A stretch of 64,000 nucleotides of DNA from Heliocidaris erythrogramma (lineage: Eukaryota > Echinodermata > Echinoidea > Camarodonta > Echinometridae): contig CM046853.1 in NCBI GenBank assembly GCA_025617745.1, forward strand, positions 7,126,873-7,190,872, written 5' to 3'. This document shows positions 1 through 10,858 of the stretch, piece by piece. A program made the translations under genes and the position numbers. Numbering within the stretch: the first letter of the stretch is position 1; each line of letters begins with the position of its first letter. The notes beneath the pieces were generated by a model, which was not told where the DNA came from, did not search any database, and worked only from the letters and a program-made list of their open reading frames with translations.

Positions 1-1181
1 AACAATTTTTTTCCTTGTCTCGTGTTGTCTCCAACATTCTTCTCCAAGAAGCTCATACCATTGTTTCAATTTCAGGGGTGATGCAAAAACAAATCAAACA
101 TTATGATACAATACAAAGGAACTAAGAGAACGATGTGATGTGTTCTTTTAGATCTAAGGTTAAACACGGACAGAAAAAGAAAAACGAGGACACCTCGTTA
201 GAACATGTGACTTCAGCAAGTAGCCTGTCACTTTACTCCTCCGTCTTAATTTCCCCTCGTAATTCCCAGAATTTCCGTTCAATAGATGTGTCTTTAAGTC
301 AAACATTGGGTAATGCAAACACTGAGAACTGAAAGACATCAACCAACTTAAACATCTTATTCATCTTATATCAAGGTCTGTCTAGGTTAATCTTAATGTT
401 ACTATTGCCTTTATTCTTGTTTCAAAGCCATGCAAGAGGCACAACATTTATTTTGATTTTGTAGTATATTCAGTGGATGGAATGTGATCGTTTTATGTTA
501 AATCATTTTATAAATCGTCTATAATTCTACAAAGAATATCAAATAATAGCTTTTTTCGTTTAACTATTCATACGACTAATGACAATCACTTTCTTCTATG
601 AATATGGTTATAAAGAAAAGAAAAAGGAGGGAAAATAGTTATCGACTAGAACATAAATTCATGTTGGCTCCCCTCACTAATTGGTGCCATCTGGTGATAA
701 CAGTTGATCATTTAAAGTAAGATGAGAGAGTTAGTCATGTACTTGATGTGTCTCGTGCGAGTTGCACTTTGGGCATATTCGAGAGGTGCAGGGTGCCTCA
801 TTAAACTATATAAAAAAAACCTAATGTTATCTGAAATCTGAACACCTTTTTTTACAGCTTCAAAAGTAATGTGGATGGGTCTAAAGAATTACTTCTAAAG
901 AAAAAAAAAATAGAAGAAAGAAACGCATTTACCAGTCAGTTCCATATGTTTCATCAAATTTTGTTACATGAACCCCTTCTCCATTGACCTCTCTCTCTCT
1001 CTCTATATATATATATAATTATATCAATATATATATCAATCTATCTATCTATCTATCTCTGTCTATCTATCTTTCACTTTCCCCTTTCTCTTCCAGCCCC
1101 CGTCTGTCTTTCTGGGTTTCTGTCTCTCAGTCTCTCAGTGTTTTTTCCCATGCAGTCTCTCTCTGTATCCACGGTAACTAT
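1..1181. other. Non-coding DNA with a TA/TC microsatellite
   Basis: AT-rich sequence without a supported gene. Simple repeats of CT, TA and ATCT type run from about 990 to 1170. I see nothing else in it. Confidence 0.5.
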
Positions 1182-1185
1182 TTAA

Positions 1186-1631
1186 AGACCTCAGCCTGAC
1201 CCAAAACAACCATATATTGACGTAAAGCTTAGTAAACAAAGAATATAATTACCCTGGGTATTCATAAATTTTCGTCTCCGTTTATCCATAAAAAATAAAA
1301 AAAAGATTTTTTTTTGGTCCGCCCCCTCCCTATGGCGTAACAACAGAGGAAACTGCAGGGGGTCGATATACGTGTGACGACATGTCATGTATATAGCTCC
1401 GAGTGCGTCTACACGATATGTCGTCATCAAATTTTCACCCCCAGCAAAGTAGCGTTCCTCAGAGACGGGGCCCTCGTCAGAAAAAAACACCGGGGCTCAA
1501 CATTCGGGACGCTGTTACTCATTCCACAGGAAACGGAATCTCATGAAGTTGGTTTCAATTTGTTCAGAAAATATATAGCTCCCCGTGGATGAATAAAGGG
1601 TATATTTCAAAATTCGGTCAGGCTGAGGTCT
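1186..1631 (-). mobile_element. piggyBac-type MITE, copy 1
   Basis: The element is 446 bp, bounded by terminal inverted repeats AGACCTCAGCCTGACC and flanked on both sides by TTAA (1182-1185 and 1632-1635), the target duplication of piggyBac transposons. It carries no transposase. A second copy at 8761-9197 lies in the opposite orientation and is nearly identical, with a few substitutions and a 7-nt length difference, so both were active recently. The strand is relative to copy 2. Confidence 0.8.
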
Positions 1632-1635
1632 TTAA

Positions 1636-2790
1636 GATTGCCAATGTTGTACGGTACCGAGGATAGGGCAAGTGGGGAAAGTGACTTGGGCGTCACATTT
1701 ATGGGGCTCCTCTGAGGAATATGTACTAAAGGTATAGCTTGAGCTAAAGCTTGTAGACTGTTGATGAACCTCCAAGTGCAAAAACAGCACGTGTCACATT
1801 TATCGAGAATGGTTTTCAAACATATTACTGGGTTGTCTGGACACGCAAATTGCCTTGGCCTACATTGAGAATGCCGACATGAATATCTGCATACGTCAAA
1901 ATTGTCACACTCCGAAATGGGGTAGATAGCAAACGAAAGGGTGTTATAAAGGGCGGGAGTAGAGAATCATCTTTCATTTCATACGTGTTATTGGTCCTTT
2001 TGGACCAGGGATTCACCACAGTTGACTTATGTTTCCGTAGGGGTCATCCTAATTAATCGGTATGTTATAGAACAGGTGGTTCGATATGAAGCATTCGAAT
2101 GATCTTGGTTCGTCCTTTAATGACTAGACATGCTAGATGGAACTATTAATTAGTGTTAAGGTAATATGGCCTCATTGCATGTTGACAGGTGATATGTGTT
2201 GAACATTCACTTGAAATTTGCTTGCACTAAATTCATGGTGGCTCATAAAGAGCATGATTTTTTCTTGCAAATGTTAACAATATAAATATAAATATATGTT
2301 TAGCCCAACAGTAAGCACCCTTGAAATATATAGACATTTTTTTTTTGTACAAGCAAAAATGCAGGAATTTTTGCACTACGGTCATACGACGGTGGAAGAA
2401 TGGTTCAAGCTCCTCACCCCACCCCCACCCCCGCCCAAAAAAAAAAGGAAAATAAAATGAAACTCCCAATATATGGGCAACCATCCCATAATGTTAAGGC
2501 ATTCTTGTACTTTTTCAATACCTTTGCCTAAAACACTCCAATGTGATGTTACCATAAAAACTTTTAAAAACGTATTCTTGCTCGCTATATCTTAATAACA
2601 GAAAAGTTGGTATTCTGACAAAAAAATGACTATTCCCCCACCCCCTGGAAAACTTGTGTCTTTACGTCCATGAGCACTGTTACCGGAAGAGCTCATTAAG
2701 ATGGAGATACTGAAACAATGTTCTAAGGAGTCCTCTTCTTTATTGCACACGAACGAAAATTGGATACAGGTAGAAATCATAATCGTTATG
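1636..2790. other. Non-coding DNA
   Basis: No gene recognised. There is a short C-rich tract near 2415-2440; otherwise nothing stands out. Confidence 0.45.
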
Positions 2791-2794
2791 AAGA

Positions 2795-3232
2795 TGATAC
2801 GTGATGCTGTGCAACCCTGTTTGTCAGTCGCTGCACTGGCTCCCTGTCAAACATCGCATTATTTTCAAAATTTTGTTGCTCGCTTTTCACTGCGTTCACG
2901 GTTCTGCTTCCCAATACAATACATCTTTAATTCAAAATTACACACCCCCCCCCCCCCCGAGATATTTGCGCTCATCCACATCCAGTTCTCTTGTGATCCC
3001 TAAAGTAGCAAAATCTTGGGGGAAAGATCATTTGCCCATGCGTGTCCTAAATTATGGAATAGCCTTCCTGAAGACATCAAGTGCATAACATCGGATTCTT
3101 TTAAAAATCATGCAAAAACATTTCTGTTTAATTCTTAATTAATTTCAACATGCGCCTTGAGCACTCCACAGAGTGTATTTGGCGCTATATAAGTTACATT
3201 TATTATTATTATTATTATTATTATTATAACAG
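2795..3232 (+). mobile_element. 3' end of an L2-like LINE
   Basis: The translation from about 2801 (SLHWLPVKHRIIFKILLL..., then YLRSSTSSSLVIPK and LNYGIAFL) matches the C-terminal domain of L2/CR1-group LINE proteins, whose hallmark is LHWLPVxxRIxFKILLLxxK. The protein is broken by a poly-C expansion at about 2943-2958. The 3'UTR ends in GGCGCTATATAAG followed by a TTA microsatellite (3202-3228), the usual tail of such elements. It is a dead, 5'-truncated copy. Confidence 0.8.
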
Positions 3233-4400
3233 TTTCAGGCCTAAGGCTAGATTCCTGTTTAAAGCGCACGGATGGATTGTGAAAACATGATAATGTTAAT
3301 GAATTGGCCAGGGCGTTAAAAAGTGGGCGTGGGATGTGAATTTTCGGGATATGTGTCGTAGTGGAATGATGTAAACACTTGACTGAAGATGCAAAAGTCT
3401 TGAGGTTCGGGCCCCGACACGGTACTAATGGCTCCTTTTCAAGGAATTAATAGATTTCCTCTTCCATCCGGGTATATCAAGAATAAATTCCGTCAATGTT
3501 GTGTGCACCGGACTCGGTAGCCTAAAGACGGGGTCAAGAGCGATGTATACTCACAACGAAGATTCTTCACTCATTGATCACCTTACAACTTACTGATTTT
3601 TTTTCTTTTAAACGCTTCTTCACTTGCTATACACATAGTCCTCAAAATACAGTGTAGGTCTATTCTCTATTATCCTAGCACTGTTAGATTTATTATAACC
3701 AACAAGCTTCCAACAAAGTTAATGCTTCCGTTACATCTTACATGTCTCATGCAGGGTTGGAAACTTGACAAGTTCTCACCAAAAAGTTTATTTTGTAAAG
3801 CTTATTGATCTAATTAGTTTTACTGATGAAGCCCATAATTTCCACCGGGGAAGGATGTCTAATTCAGATTAATAGACCACTTTCTTACAGGACTTGAAGT
3901 CAGCAAAGAGGTGCGAGTAGTGTGTAATGCCATGTGTATGATGTGTAAGTGTTAGATCCTGACTGGTCATTTTAGTCTGTTACAATGCCGCCATAATTTG
4001 ACAAGCAATACATGTAGGAGAATAGTCTATACTAATTTTCGGTATATGTATTAGTCGTTCGTATTTGATCTGCTACTTATGTTCTTTATCTAATTAATGC
4101 ACTGAAGTATTTATTAATGTATGATAATTGAAACAGCATATTTACTGAGATGAATATGACGCAAATGATGTACACAAAATAAAAAAGAGCTATCTTAAAC
4201 TTCAACACTAACTATCCACTCATATTAACCATGATCATGATGATGATAAATAATAGAGTGTCAAAGTTTCAATGCTGGCTCGTTTCGCTCGTTCACAAAG
4301 TATATATATAGGAAATGGAAAGAGCCATCCGTCCCCTTGTATTCATACGCATATAGCTTATTGAATACCAGTACAAGGTTATTGCAGAGCTTTATCATTC
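3233..4400. other. Non-coding DNA
   Basis: No open frame, RNA gene or repeat that I could recognise. Confidence 0.4.
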
Positions 4401-4403
4401 TTA

Positions 4404-5794
4404 AGCCTAGTTCCCACTTGGCCGAATTCAGACGTTCCCACTTGGACGAATTTGGTTACGAATCCGGCCGAATTTACGTCGTAAGTTATTCGTGTCGATT
4501 CGTAAAGGCATTCGTATCTATTCATATCAATTCGTAAAGATTCGTATTTGTATTCGTACGTTCGGGTGACCTTTAGGAAATTTTTGAAATGCATGAAAAA
4601 TTCGTAATTTCGTAAGTATTCGTAAATGTTCGTATTTTATTCGCAAGTATTCCTAAATTGTTCTTAATGTTCGTAAAAAATTCGTATCCAATTACGATTA
4701 CATTAGCCTTACGAATGAAGGTCTGAATTCACGAAGAATTTACAACAAACGAATGGACGACGTATATACGAACTACTTAAGAAGTGGATACGAATAGTTT
4801 ACAACAAATTTCCGAACTTGTTGCGAATAATAATGTCATTCTTGAAATCGTATATTTGATTCGTAACAATTCGTATATGTTTACGAAAGCATACGAATGC
4901 ATACGAATATTGTTACGAATCGTTACGAACTACACGAATACTTTACGAATTATTTAGGAACATTTTACGAATAATTTACGACATATCGCGACCTACTCCC
5001 GACCACGTGACCGTCGGGTATATATATAGCCCCGGTTCCAGGGCTTTTCTCACGAAAGTATCATCTTTCTGTAGATAGGGGGAAAGGTGAGTAACCATTT
5101 CATGGAACAGGTCAGGTGTGACACGTAGAAAGTTTTTGTACCCCTTCCGGTCTTCTCTATGCAATTCGGCCAATAACTTCTCATATTGTCCATATTCAGG
5201 CCTGCGCAATAGCCAGGATTTCACCCATACAGACCTTTTTGTCGGTTTTTTAGCTTGTTCTTTATGTCTATCCTTCTGTGTAGACAGAAGGAGTTGTGCT
5301 GCTCCCAGAAGATAACATTCTTCCTCAAGGAGTAGAGCAGCTTGTGTGTCAGCATCAATATCCATTGTAGTGCTATGAGTGGATAACACACCCCTGACCT
5401 CTTATATAGGGCCAGGCAAAGCTTGACCATTTGACCCATGTGACCATCTCTGACCAAAAACGGGTGTCGAATGTCGCCAAAGAATCGCAAAGAATCGCAA
5501 AGCTTTCTTAAATCTGTCGCAAGTGTCGTAAATAATTCGTAACAGTGTCGTAAAGAATCGTATAACATCCTAAACTATTCGTGTATGTTCGTTCAAGTTC
5601 GTAAATTTTTCTTAAAGGTTCGTATATATTCGTAACATTTGTTTACGAATCTTCGTAATCACGACGTAACTTTGTCTTGTTTGTCGTAAATTTGTCGTAA
5701 ACTATTCGTAACGTAGCCAACGATTAACACGATCAATACGAATATATGGATCGTATTCAGATTCGTCTGAATTCGGCCAAGTGGGAACTAGGCT
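4404..5794 (-). mobile_element. PIF/Harbinger transposon, internally deleted
   Basis: The terminal inverted repeats begin AGCCTAGTTCCCACTTGGCC and match for about 31 bp. The target duplication is TTA at 4401-4403 and 5795-5797, the 3-bp size typical of PIF/Harbinger. It encloses a transposase N-terminal fragment (4976-5389, minus). The remaining ends (about 4480-4980 and 5470-5770) are filled with dozens of TTCGTA and TACGAA motifs, probably subterminal transposase-binding arrays. At the left end the GTTCCCACTTGG motif is repeated once internally (4434 onward). Confidence 0.85.
4976..5389 (-). pseudogene. Truncated PIF/Harbinger transposase, N-terminal fragment
   Basis: An open frame of 137 codons. 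The segment YEKLLAELHREDRKGYKNFL, followed by RVTPDLFHEMVTHLSPYLQK and DTFVRKALEPGL, matches the conserved N-terminal region of Harbinger/HARBI1-type nucleases (LLxEL..ED...FxNFLRM....FxxLLxxVxPxIxK.DTxxRxAI.PxxRL). Similarity stops at about residue 121, where the frame runs into the TACGAA array and ends. The DDE catalytic core is absent, so the protein cannot be a working transposase. Confidence 0.75.
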
Positions 5795-5797
5795 TTA

Positions 5798-7700
5798 CAT
5801 AACATTACAGGAAAGGGTTGTACCAAAGAGCTTGAAGTAGACATTTTTAAGTATTTTTTTAGCTTTTACATTATCCATTATGTATGACAGAATATGGAGC
5901 TTACACTTAATTTTAAAAATGTTAAAGTCCATGATAATAATGCTATGTGTTCATATGTGAATGGATTAGTAGGAATCACTTTGTCAATTCTGGATTTTGT
6001 CCCTTAACAACATATTTATTAAGATATATCGGCAATACAATATAATACACCGCCTTTAGAAAGTGTACTCATAAATTTGGCTAATGTGCTTACTATTTTT
6101 TAGATTTTAATGGGCATTGTTGATGACACTCAGTTAAGGTTCACATCTCGGAGTAATAACCTTTTATTAACATAACATTAGTAATCTTCATATTAAGCGT
6201 AGTCATAATTATAGTGACGCATATATCACGGAAATCAGTAGAAACAAAAACGATAGAAATATAATATATTCATGAACCAGCTCATTGATATACACTTACC
6301 TGAAGGAGAAGAATCAACGTAATCTGAATCCACCTCATATTTCTGGTCAGTTGTGTTAGATCATGTCGAGCAACTCAAGTTCGTGTCGTCTGCTATGACA
6401 GCCCGTTGTATTAAACTGGTAAAAAAAAAGCACCATAAAATAATCCTCTGTATAGCCCCTCTCTCTTCCACGAATTATTGTCACTCATGGCATATTAATT
6501 CACCGAAAACAGAGTTCGTAAGAGCAGATTTACTCTAATCGACCCATAGAATAAATTATGATCAAAACTATAAATAGATTTGATGCAGATTTTAAGCAGC
6601 GTGACTACGGTTCGTATTAAAAGTCAATAGATCCTTTCAACTCGTTTCGTGGATTATCTCGCGTGAGTCGCTGCAGACAGGGCACGGTTTGGTTCGAGGC
6701 AAGGGATGTCACGTGACCTAGTGGGACTGACCCCCCACTCTTTCTTGACAACTATTTCTGGTACTAGATTGGCAAAGGTTCTACTTCTCATACTCGAAAA
6801 GTGCATGGGATGCTCACTTCTCAGAAATTGTTAGAGCTGATTAAATTATGATAAAATCAGAGAAGAAGGAAAGACGGGTAAGAAATCTAAAATCTGATCA
6901 GAAATCAAGATGCGACTCTCTCACAACATTGAAAGGGACGAACAAGATTGTAAAGACTAACATTAATTTTGAACAGACCCTTCCAGTGTTCATGTATTGC
7001 AACGAAGCAAGCATCGAAGGCCTTCAGGAAAATCCGATGGTATTGTATGAAATAGAGTTTTGTACTTTAATATCCTAGTAAGAAAAACCACCAAAACAAA
7101 ATAGAAGAGGAAGTCAACATTAAATATGCTCTTTAGCAAGTTCATATAACAGATGCTCAACACCTGCACAACATGTATGTCACGGTGCCAAGAATACAAC
7201 TTTCATTTTCATGCCATATATTTACGAACCATTTATTATGATTTTCTTTTCAGGTATTTTTTTAATGTGGTCTATGAATATGACTGCAATGACGATTTGC
7301 AGTTAGTACGAAATACCAGTAGCTTGGTATGTAATTAACTTTCTCATTTATTTTTGGTTTATTATTACTTTCCTATTATATACCTTATTTGTTGAAAAAT
7401 GACTTCAAACTTTAAGCATATAAACACATAACATCCGAGGATACTGCCCGAAAAACAGGACAATTCAAGGCGAAAACAGACTCAGGTATATACATGTACA
7501 ATACAGACTGTAGAGAATACAATGAGGTTATAATGTTTGGTCGTAGATCGACATAGTAGGATTTACAATAGATTATGCAAGAATAAGGTTTGACTCAAGT
7601 GGATTTTTTTTTGTTGTTGTTGTTCATTCAGAAATAAAAGTTGTTGTTACAGGCTTCGCAAAGATGTATTTAAAGAAAAATTATTGTTCTGTCCGTGAGA
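5798..7700. other. Non-coding DNA
   Basis: AT-rich, with only short open frames that show no domain. I see nothing to annotate. Confidence 0.4.
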
Positions 7701-7716
7701 GAGTTTTTTTTAATAG

Positions 7717-7895
7717 ATGGAGAGAGAGAGAGAGAGATGGGTAGCAAGAGAGAGAGAGAGAAAGAGAGACAGAGCCAGAGAGAGAGAGAGACAGACAGAC
7801 AGACTGTCAGACTGTCAGACAGAAATAATGAGAGAACTGTACGTAGTGTGTATTAGCTTAGGGAATACAGACAGACAGACAGACAGACAGAAGGA
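7717..7895. repeat. (AG)n and (GACA)n microsatellites
   Basis: GA repeats from about 7717 to 7795 pass into ACAG repeats (7793-7804), recurring at 7868-7892 with a unique stretch between. The open frames here are repeat artefacts. Confidence 0.85.
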
Positions 7896-8219
7896 TAACA
7901 GACTATTAGAGGGAAGGGGGATAAAGAGGCAGGGCTACTGTTCTTATACGGTAAGCATACTGACAGCTCGTCTTTCCCTTCGATGACAGATGGACTTGAT
8001 TCAGGTCCTCGTGAAAATTGGTCAATATTTTGACTCATCTGTTTATTACCGTCATATCGGCTCTTCTAGATCATGTAGATAGACAAAGTCCTGTCTGCTA
8101 ATCACATATTTCTTTAACATATGAACTGTACATGTGAACAATTCAAAGGCTATTTTCCCCTACTATTATAGTACTATAGTACAAAAAAACTACTCAATAG
8201 ACACCAAGTGTTTTGGGGT

Positions 8220-8500
8220 CCGCTCGCTATTCATAAGGACCGCTATTAATAGAAAAACGCTATTCATTTAACACGCGTTATGAATAGCGGTCCTTATGAA
8301 TAGTTAATTAGTTATGAATAGTGGTCCTTATGAATGGAGGTCCTTATGAATAGCGAGGTAATTTGTCTATAGTTTGCACGCTATTTAGCAGGAGTGCTAT
8401 TCAAACAAAACCGCTATTCATTTAGTCACGCGTTATGGATAGCGGTGCTTATGAAATAGTGGTCCGTAGGAATAGAGGTCCTTATGACAAGCGAGGTTAT
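8220..8500. repeat. Tandem pair of palindromic repeats built on GGTCCTTATGAATAG
   Basis: CTCGCTATTCATAAGGACC near 8225 is the inverse of GGTCCTTATGAATAGCGAG near 8338-8356, with direct copies of GGTCCTTATGAATAG between them. A diverged second unit follows from about 8378 to 8500, with the same order (ACGCTATT..., CCGCTATTCATTTA, CACGCGTTATG, ATAGCGGTGCTTATGA, GGTCCTTATGA). A MITE that duplicated in tandem is the likeliest explanation. Confidence 0.6.
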
Positions 8501-8756
8501 CCCGTTATTTCTAACCGCAATACATCCTGTCTGACATTATTGTTTATCTATTAATGCTCTTAATCTAGTCACAATATAATCATACATTCTGCCAGACGAA
8601 AGACTGCATTGTGAATATTTTATGACAACATAAAGGATAATTTATTACTTTGAAAAAAAGAAATAGAGATACTATAAATCCGACTTTTACTTTGAGGAGC
8701 ATTTCCCGGTGGATCTAGCGCCTTTCTAATGAGAGTATAACATCTTGGAAAGGTTG
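8501..8756. other. Non-coding spacer
   Basis: AT-rich DNA between the palindromic repeat and MITE copy 2; no feature seen. Confidence 0.4.
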
Positions 8757-8760
8757 TTAA

Positions 8761-9197
8761 AGACCTCAGCCTGACCGAATTTTGAAATATACACTTTATT
8801 CATCCACGGGGGCTATATATTTTCTGAACAAATTGAAACCAACTTCATGAGATTCCGTTTCCTGTGAAATGAGTAACAGCGTCCCGAATGTTGAGCCCCG
8901 GTGGTTTTTCTGACGAGGGCCCCGTCTCTGAGGAACGCTACTTTGCGGGGGGTGAAAATTTGATGACGACATAGACGCACTCGGAGCTGTATACATGACA
9001 TGTCGTCACACGTCTAGCGACCCCCTGCAGTTTCCTCTCTTGTTACGCAATAGGGAGGGGGCGGACCAAAAAAAATTATCTTTTTTATTTTTTATGGATA
9101 AACGGAGACGAAAATTTATGAATACCCAGGGTAATTATATTCTTTGTTTACTAAGCTTTACGTCAATATATGGTTGTTTTGGGTCAGGCTGAGGTCT
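8761..9197 (+). mobile_element. piggyBac-type MITE, copy 2
   Basis: The element is 437 bp with the same AGACCTCAGCCTGACC terminal inverted repeats and TTAA on both flanks (8757-8760, 9198-9201). Internal sequence follows copy 1 (1186-1631) closely but inverted. Non-coding. Confidence 0.8.
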
Positions 9198-9201
9198 TTA
9201 A

Positions 9202-10700
9202 AGGACGAAGAACTCTTCCTGAATTACATAACTCAAGATGGCTCAGCAGGGTACGTCTGACACCACATACACACACACGCGCGATCACACCCAGGAGTTA
9301 TCACAGTAATGTTCTGTGATAACCCCTTGATCACACACACTTTTGCTGTAAAAGAAAGAATTCGCCGTTTTACTTAATCATCAGTAAGGAAAGTGGCTAT
9401 ATCTTTATTCTTTTTAGTAGACAATACTTTAAAGACGTCACTGCAAGTTTAGAGATTTTTGTACACTGAGCTTTTTTTTTACAGACACTGATTCAAAAAT
9501 ATTCTATCCCTTTTTAACCCTTTTGACCTTTGAAAATTAAGTATCTAAGAGTCGATAATATGCGGCAAACTGATTTTTTAAATTGTTCATCACATTTATT
9601 GACATTGGCTTGCCCTAGAACCATTACAAAAAATATTCATTCTTTTTTTTTCTTCTTGACAAATCACATCAATGACCTCAATAAATACGAGAATCAGTAA
9701 ATTTCCTTAGAAATATATATTCCTAAAACAATAATACCTTGACTTTGGAGGACGGTTTGGTTTTCAGTACACTAAAATATATCTGCCTCTTAATTGGGTT
9801 ACCTGGCCTAGTTCCGTTTTACTAAAAGCAGATGAAACCTTGCAAACTGGCTCTTTTTCCCTGGATTAATCTACGTCATTTGAACTTCGGTATATTGATT
9901 TTAATTAGACAAACGTGGTAACAGAGTCTTAGATATGGTAATGGAATTACGTAAATGGTGAAAAAATGCAATATGCTGTATATGCCTACAAAAGGTAGCA
10001 ATATCATACATGTTTTGCTTTATGTGAAACAAAATAATAAAAATGAAGCTTGTAGTGTTTTGATGATTAGCCCTTTACATATTTTCTCACATTATGTTTG
10101 AGTTAGCAAGGAGCTGTTGTTGTAGAGATCACTCCTCCCTTCCCTTTCTGTCGAAACCATCCTGTCAATTTGTAAACGGGACTTAAAAATAGCAAAAGTG
10201 TAATCTTATCATCTCGTGCCTACCTTTATGAAACCTTGAGAATATTAAAGTGCAATTCGTATGGTTGAAATCACCCTTCCCCTATTTGTCAGATTAGTTT
10301 TTAAACATTGGGAAATGTAGATCGTTAATAACTACTCTGTATAGAAAAAACATTCCGTGATCTTTCTAATTATTTAATCCAGTTTTTGTTAAATCAGTAT
10401 ATAAAAAATGAATTATGGTGGAGGCATATGTGCAAGTTTTATCCCCCTAAAAGTGTTGACAGTTCTGTTAACCTTAGTCGCAAACGAAGCAAATAGATCA
10501 TTCTCTTTTATGTATTTTTAAGTTTTCAAAAACCCTTACCGCCTTATTCTTATGTATATTTTTTTCCTCCAAAATTCAAAATTTGAATACGTTTTTTTTT
10601 AAATAGCTATTACGAATCCAAAAATATTCTAGCACCCCCCCCCCCCCCCCTCTTCCATTCACTATCACACTGACTCGGTTTTATGTGTGTGTGGATCTTA
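9202..10700. other. Non-coding DNA with one perfect hairpin
   Basis: A perfect 10-bp inverted repeat, GTTATCACAG and CTGTGATAAC with a 7-nt loop, lies at 9297-9323 beside CA-rich sequence. A C-tract lies near 10627-10650. Nothing else was recognised. Confidence 0.4.
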
Positions 10701-10701
10701 C

Positions 10702-10703
10702 TT

Positions 10704-10745
<42 letters not shown>

Positions 10746-10819
10746 TCTTCTCTCTCTCTCTCACTCTCTCTCTCTCTCACTCTTCTCTCTCTCTCTCTCT
10801 CCCTCTCTCTCACTCTTCT

Positions 10820-10857
<38 letters not shown>
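10702..10857. repeat. (CT)n/(CA)n compound microsatellite
   Basis: About 150 bp of CT repeats with an internal (CA)n block at 10728-10745. The serine/leucine-rich frames it produces in three frames are not genes. Confidence 0.9.

Positions 10858-10858
<1 letters not shown>

Noticed and set aside
9297..9323. Perfect hairpin considered as a terminator or regulatory RNA
   Set aside because: It is short and isolated, lies beside CA repeats and has no transcript context; bacterial-type termination does not apply here.
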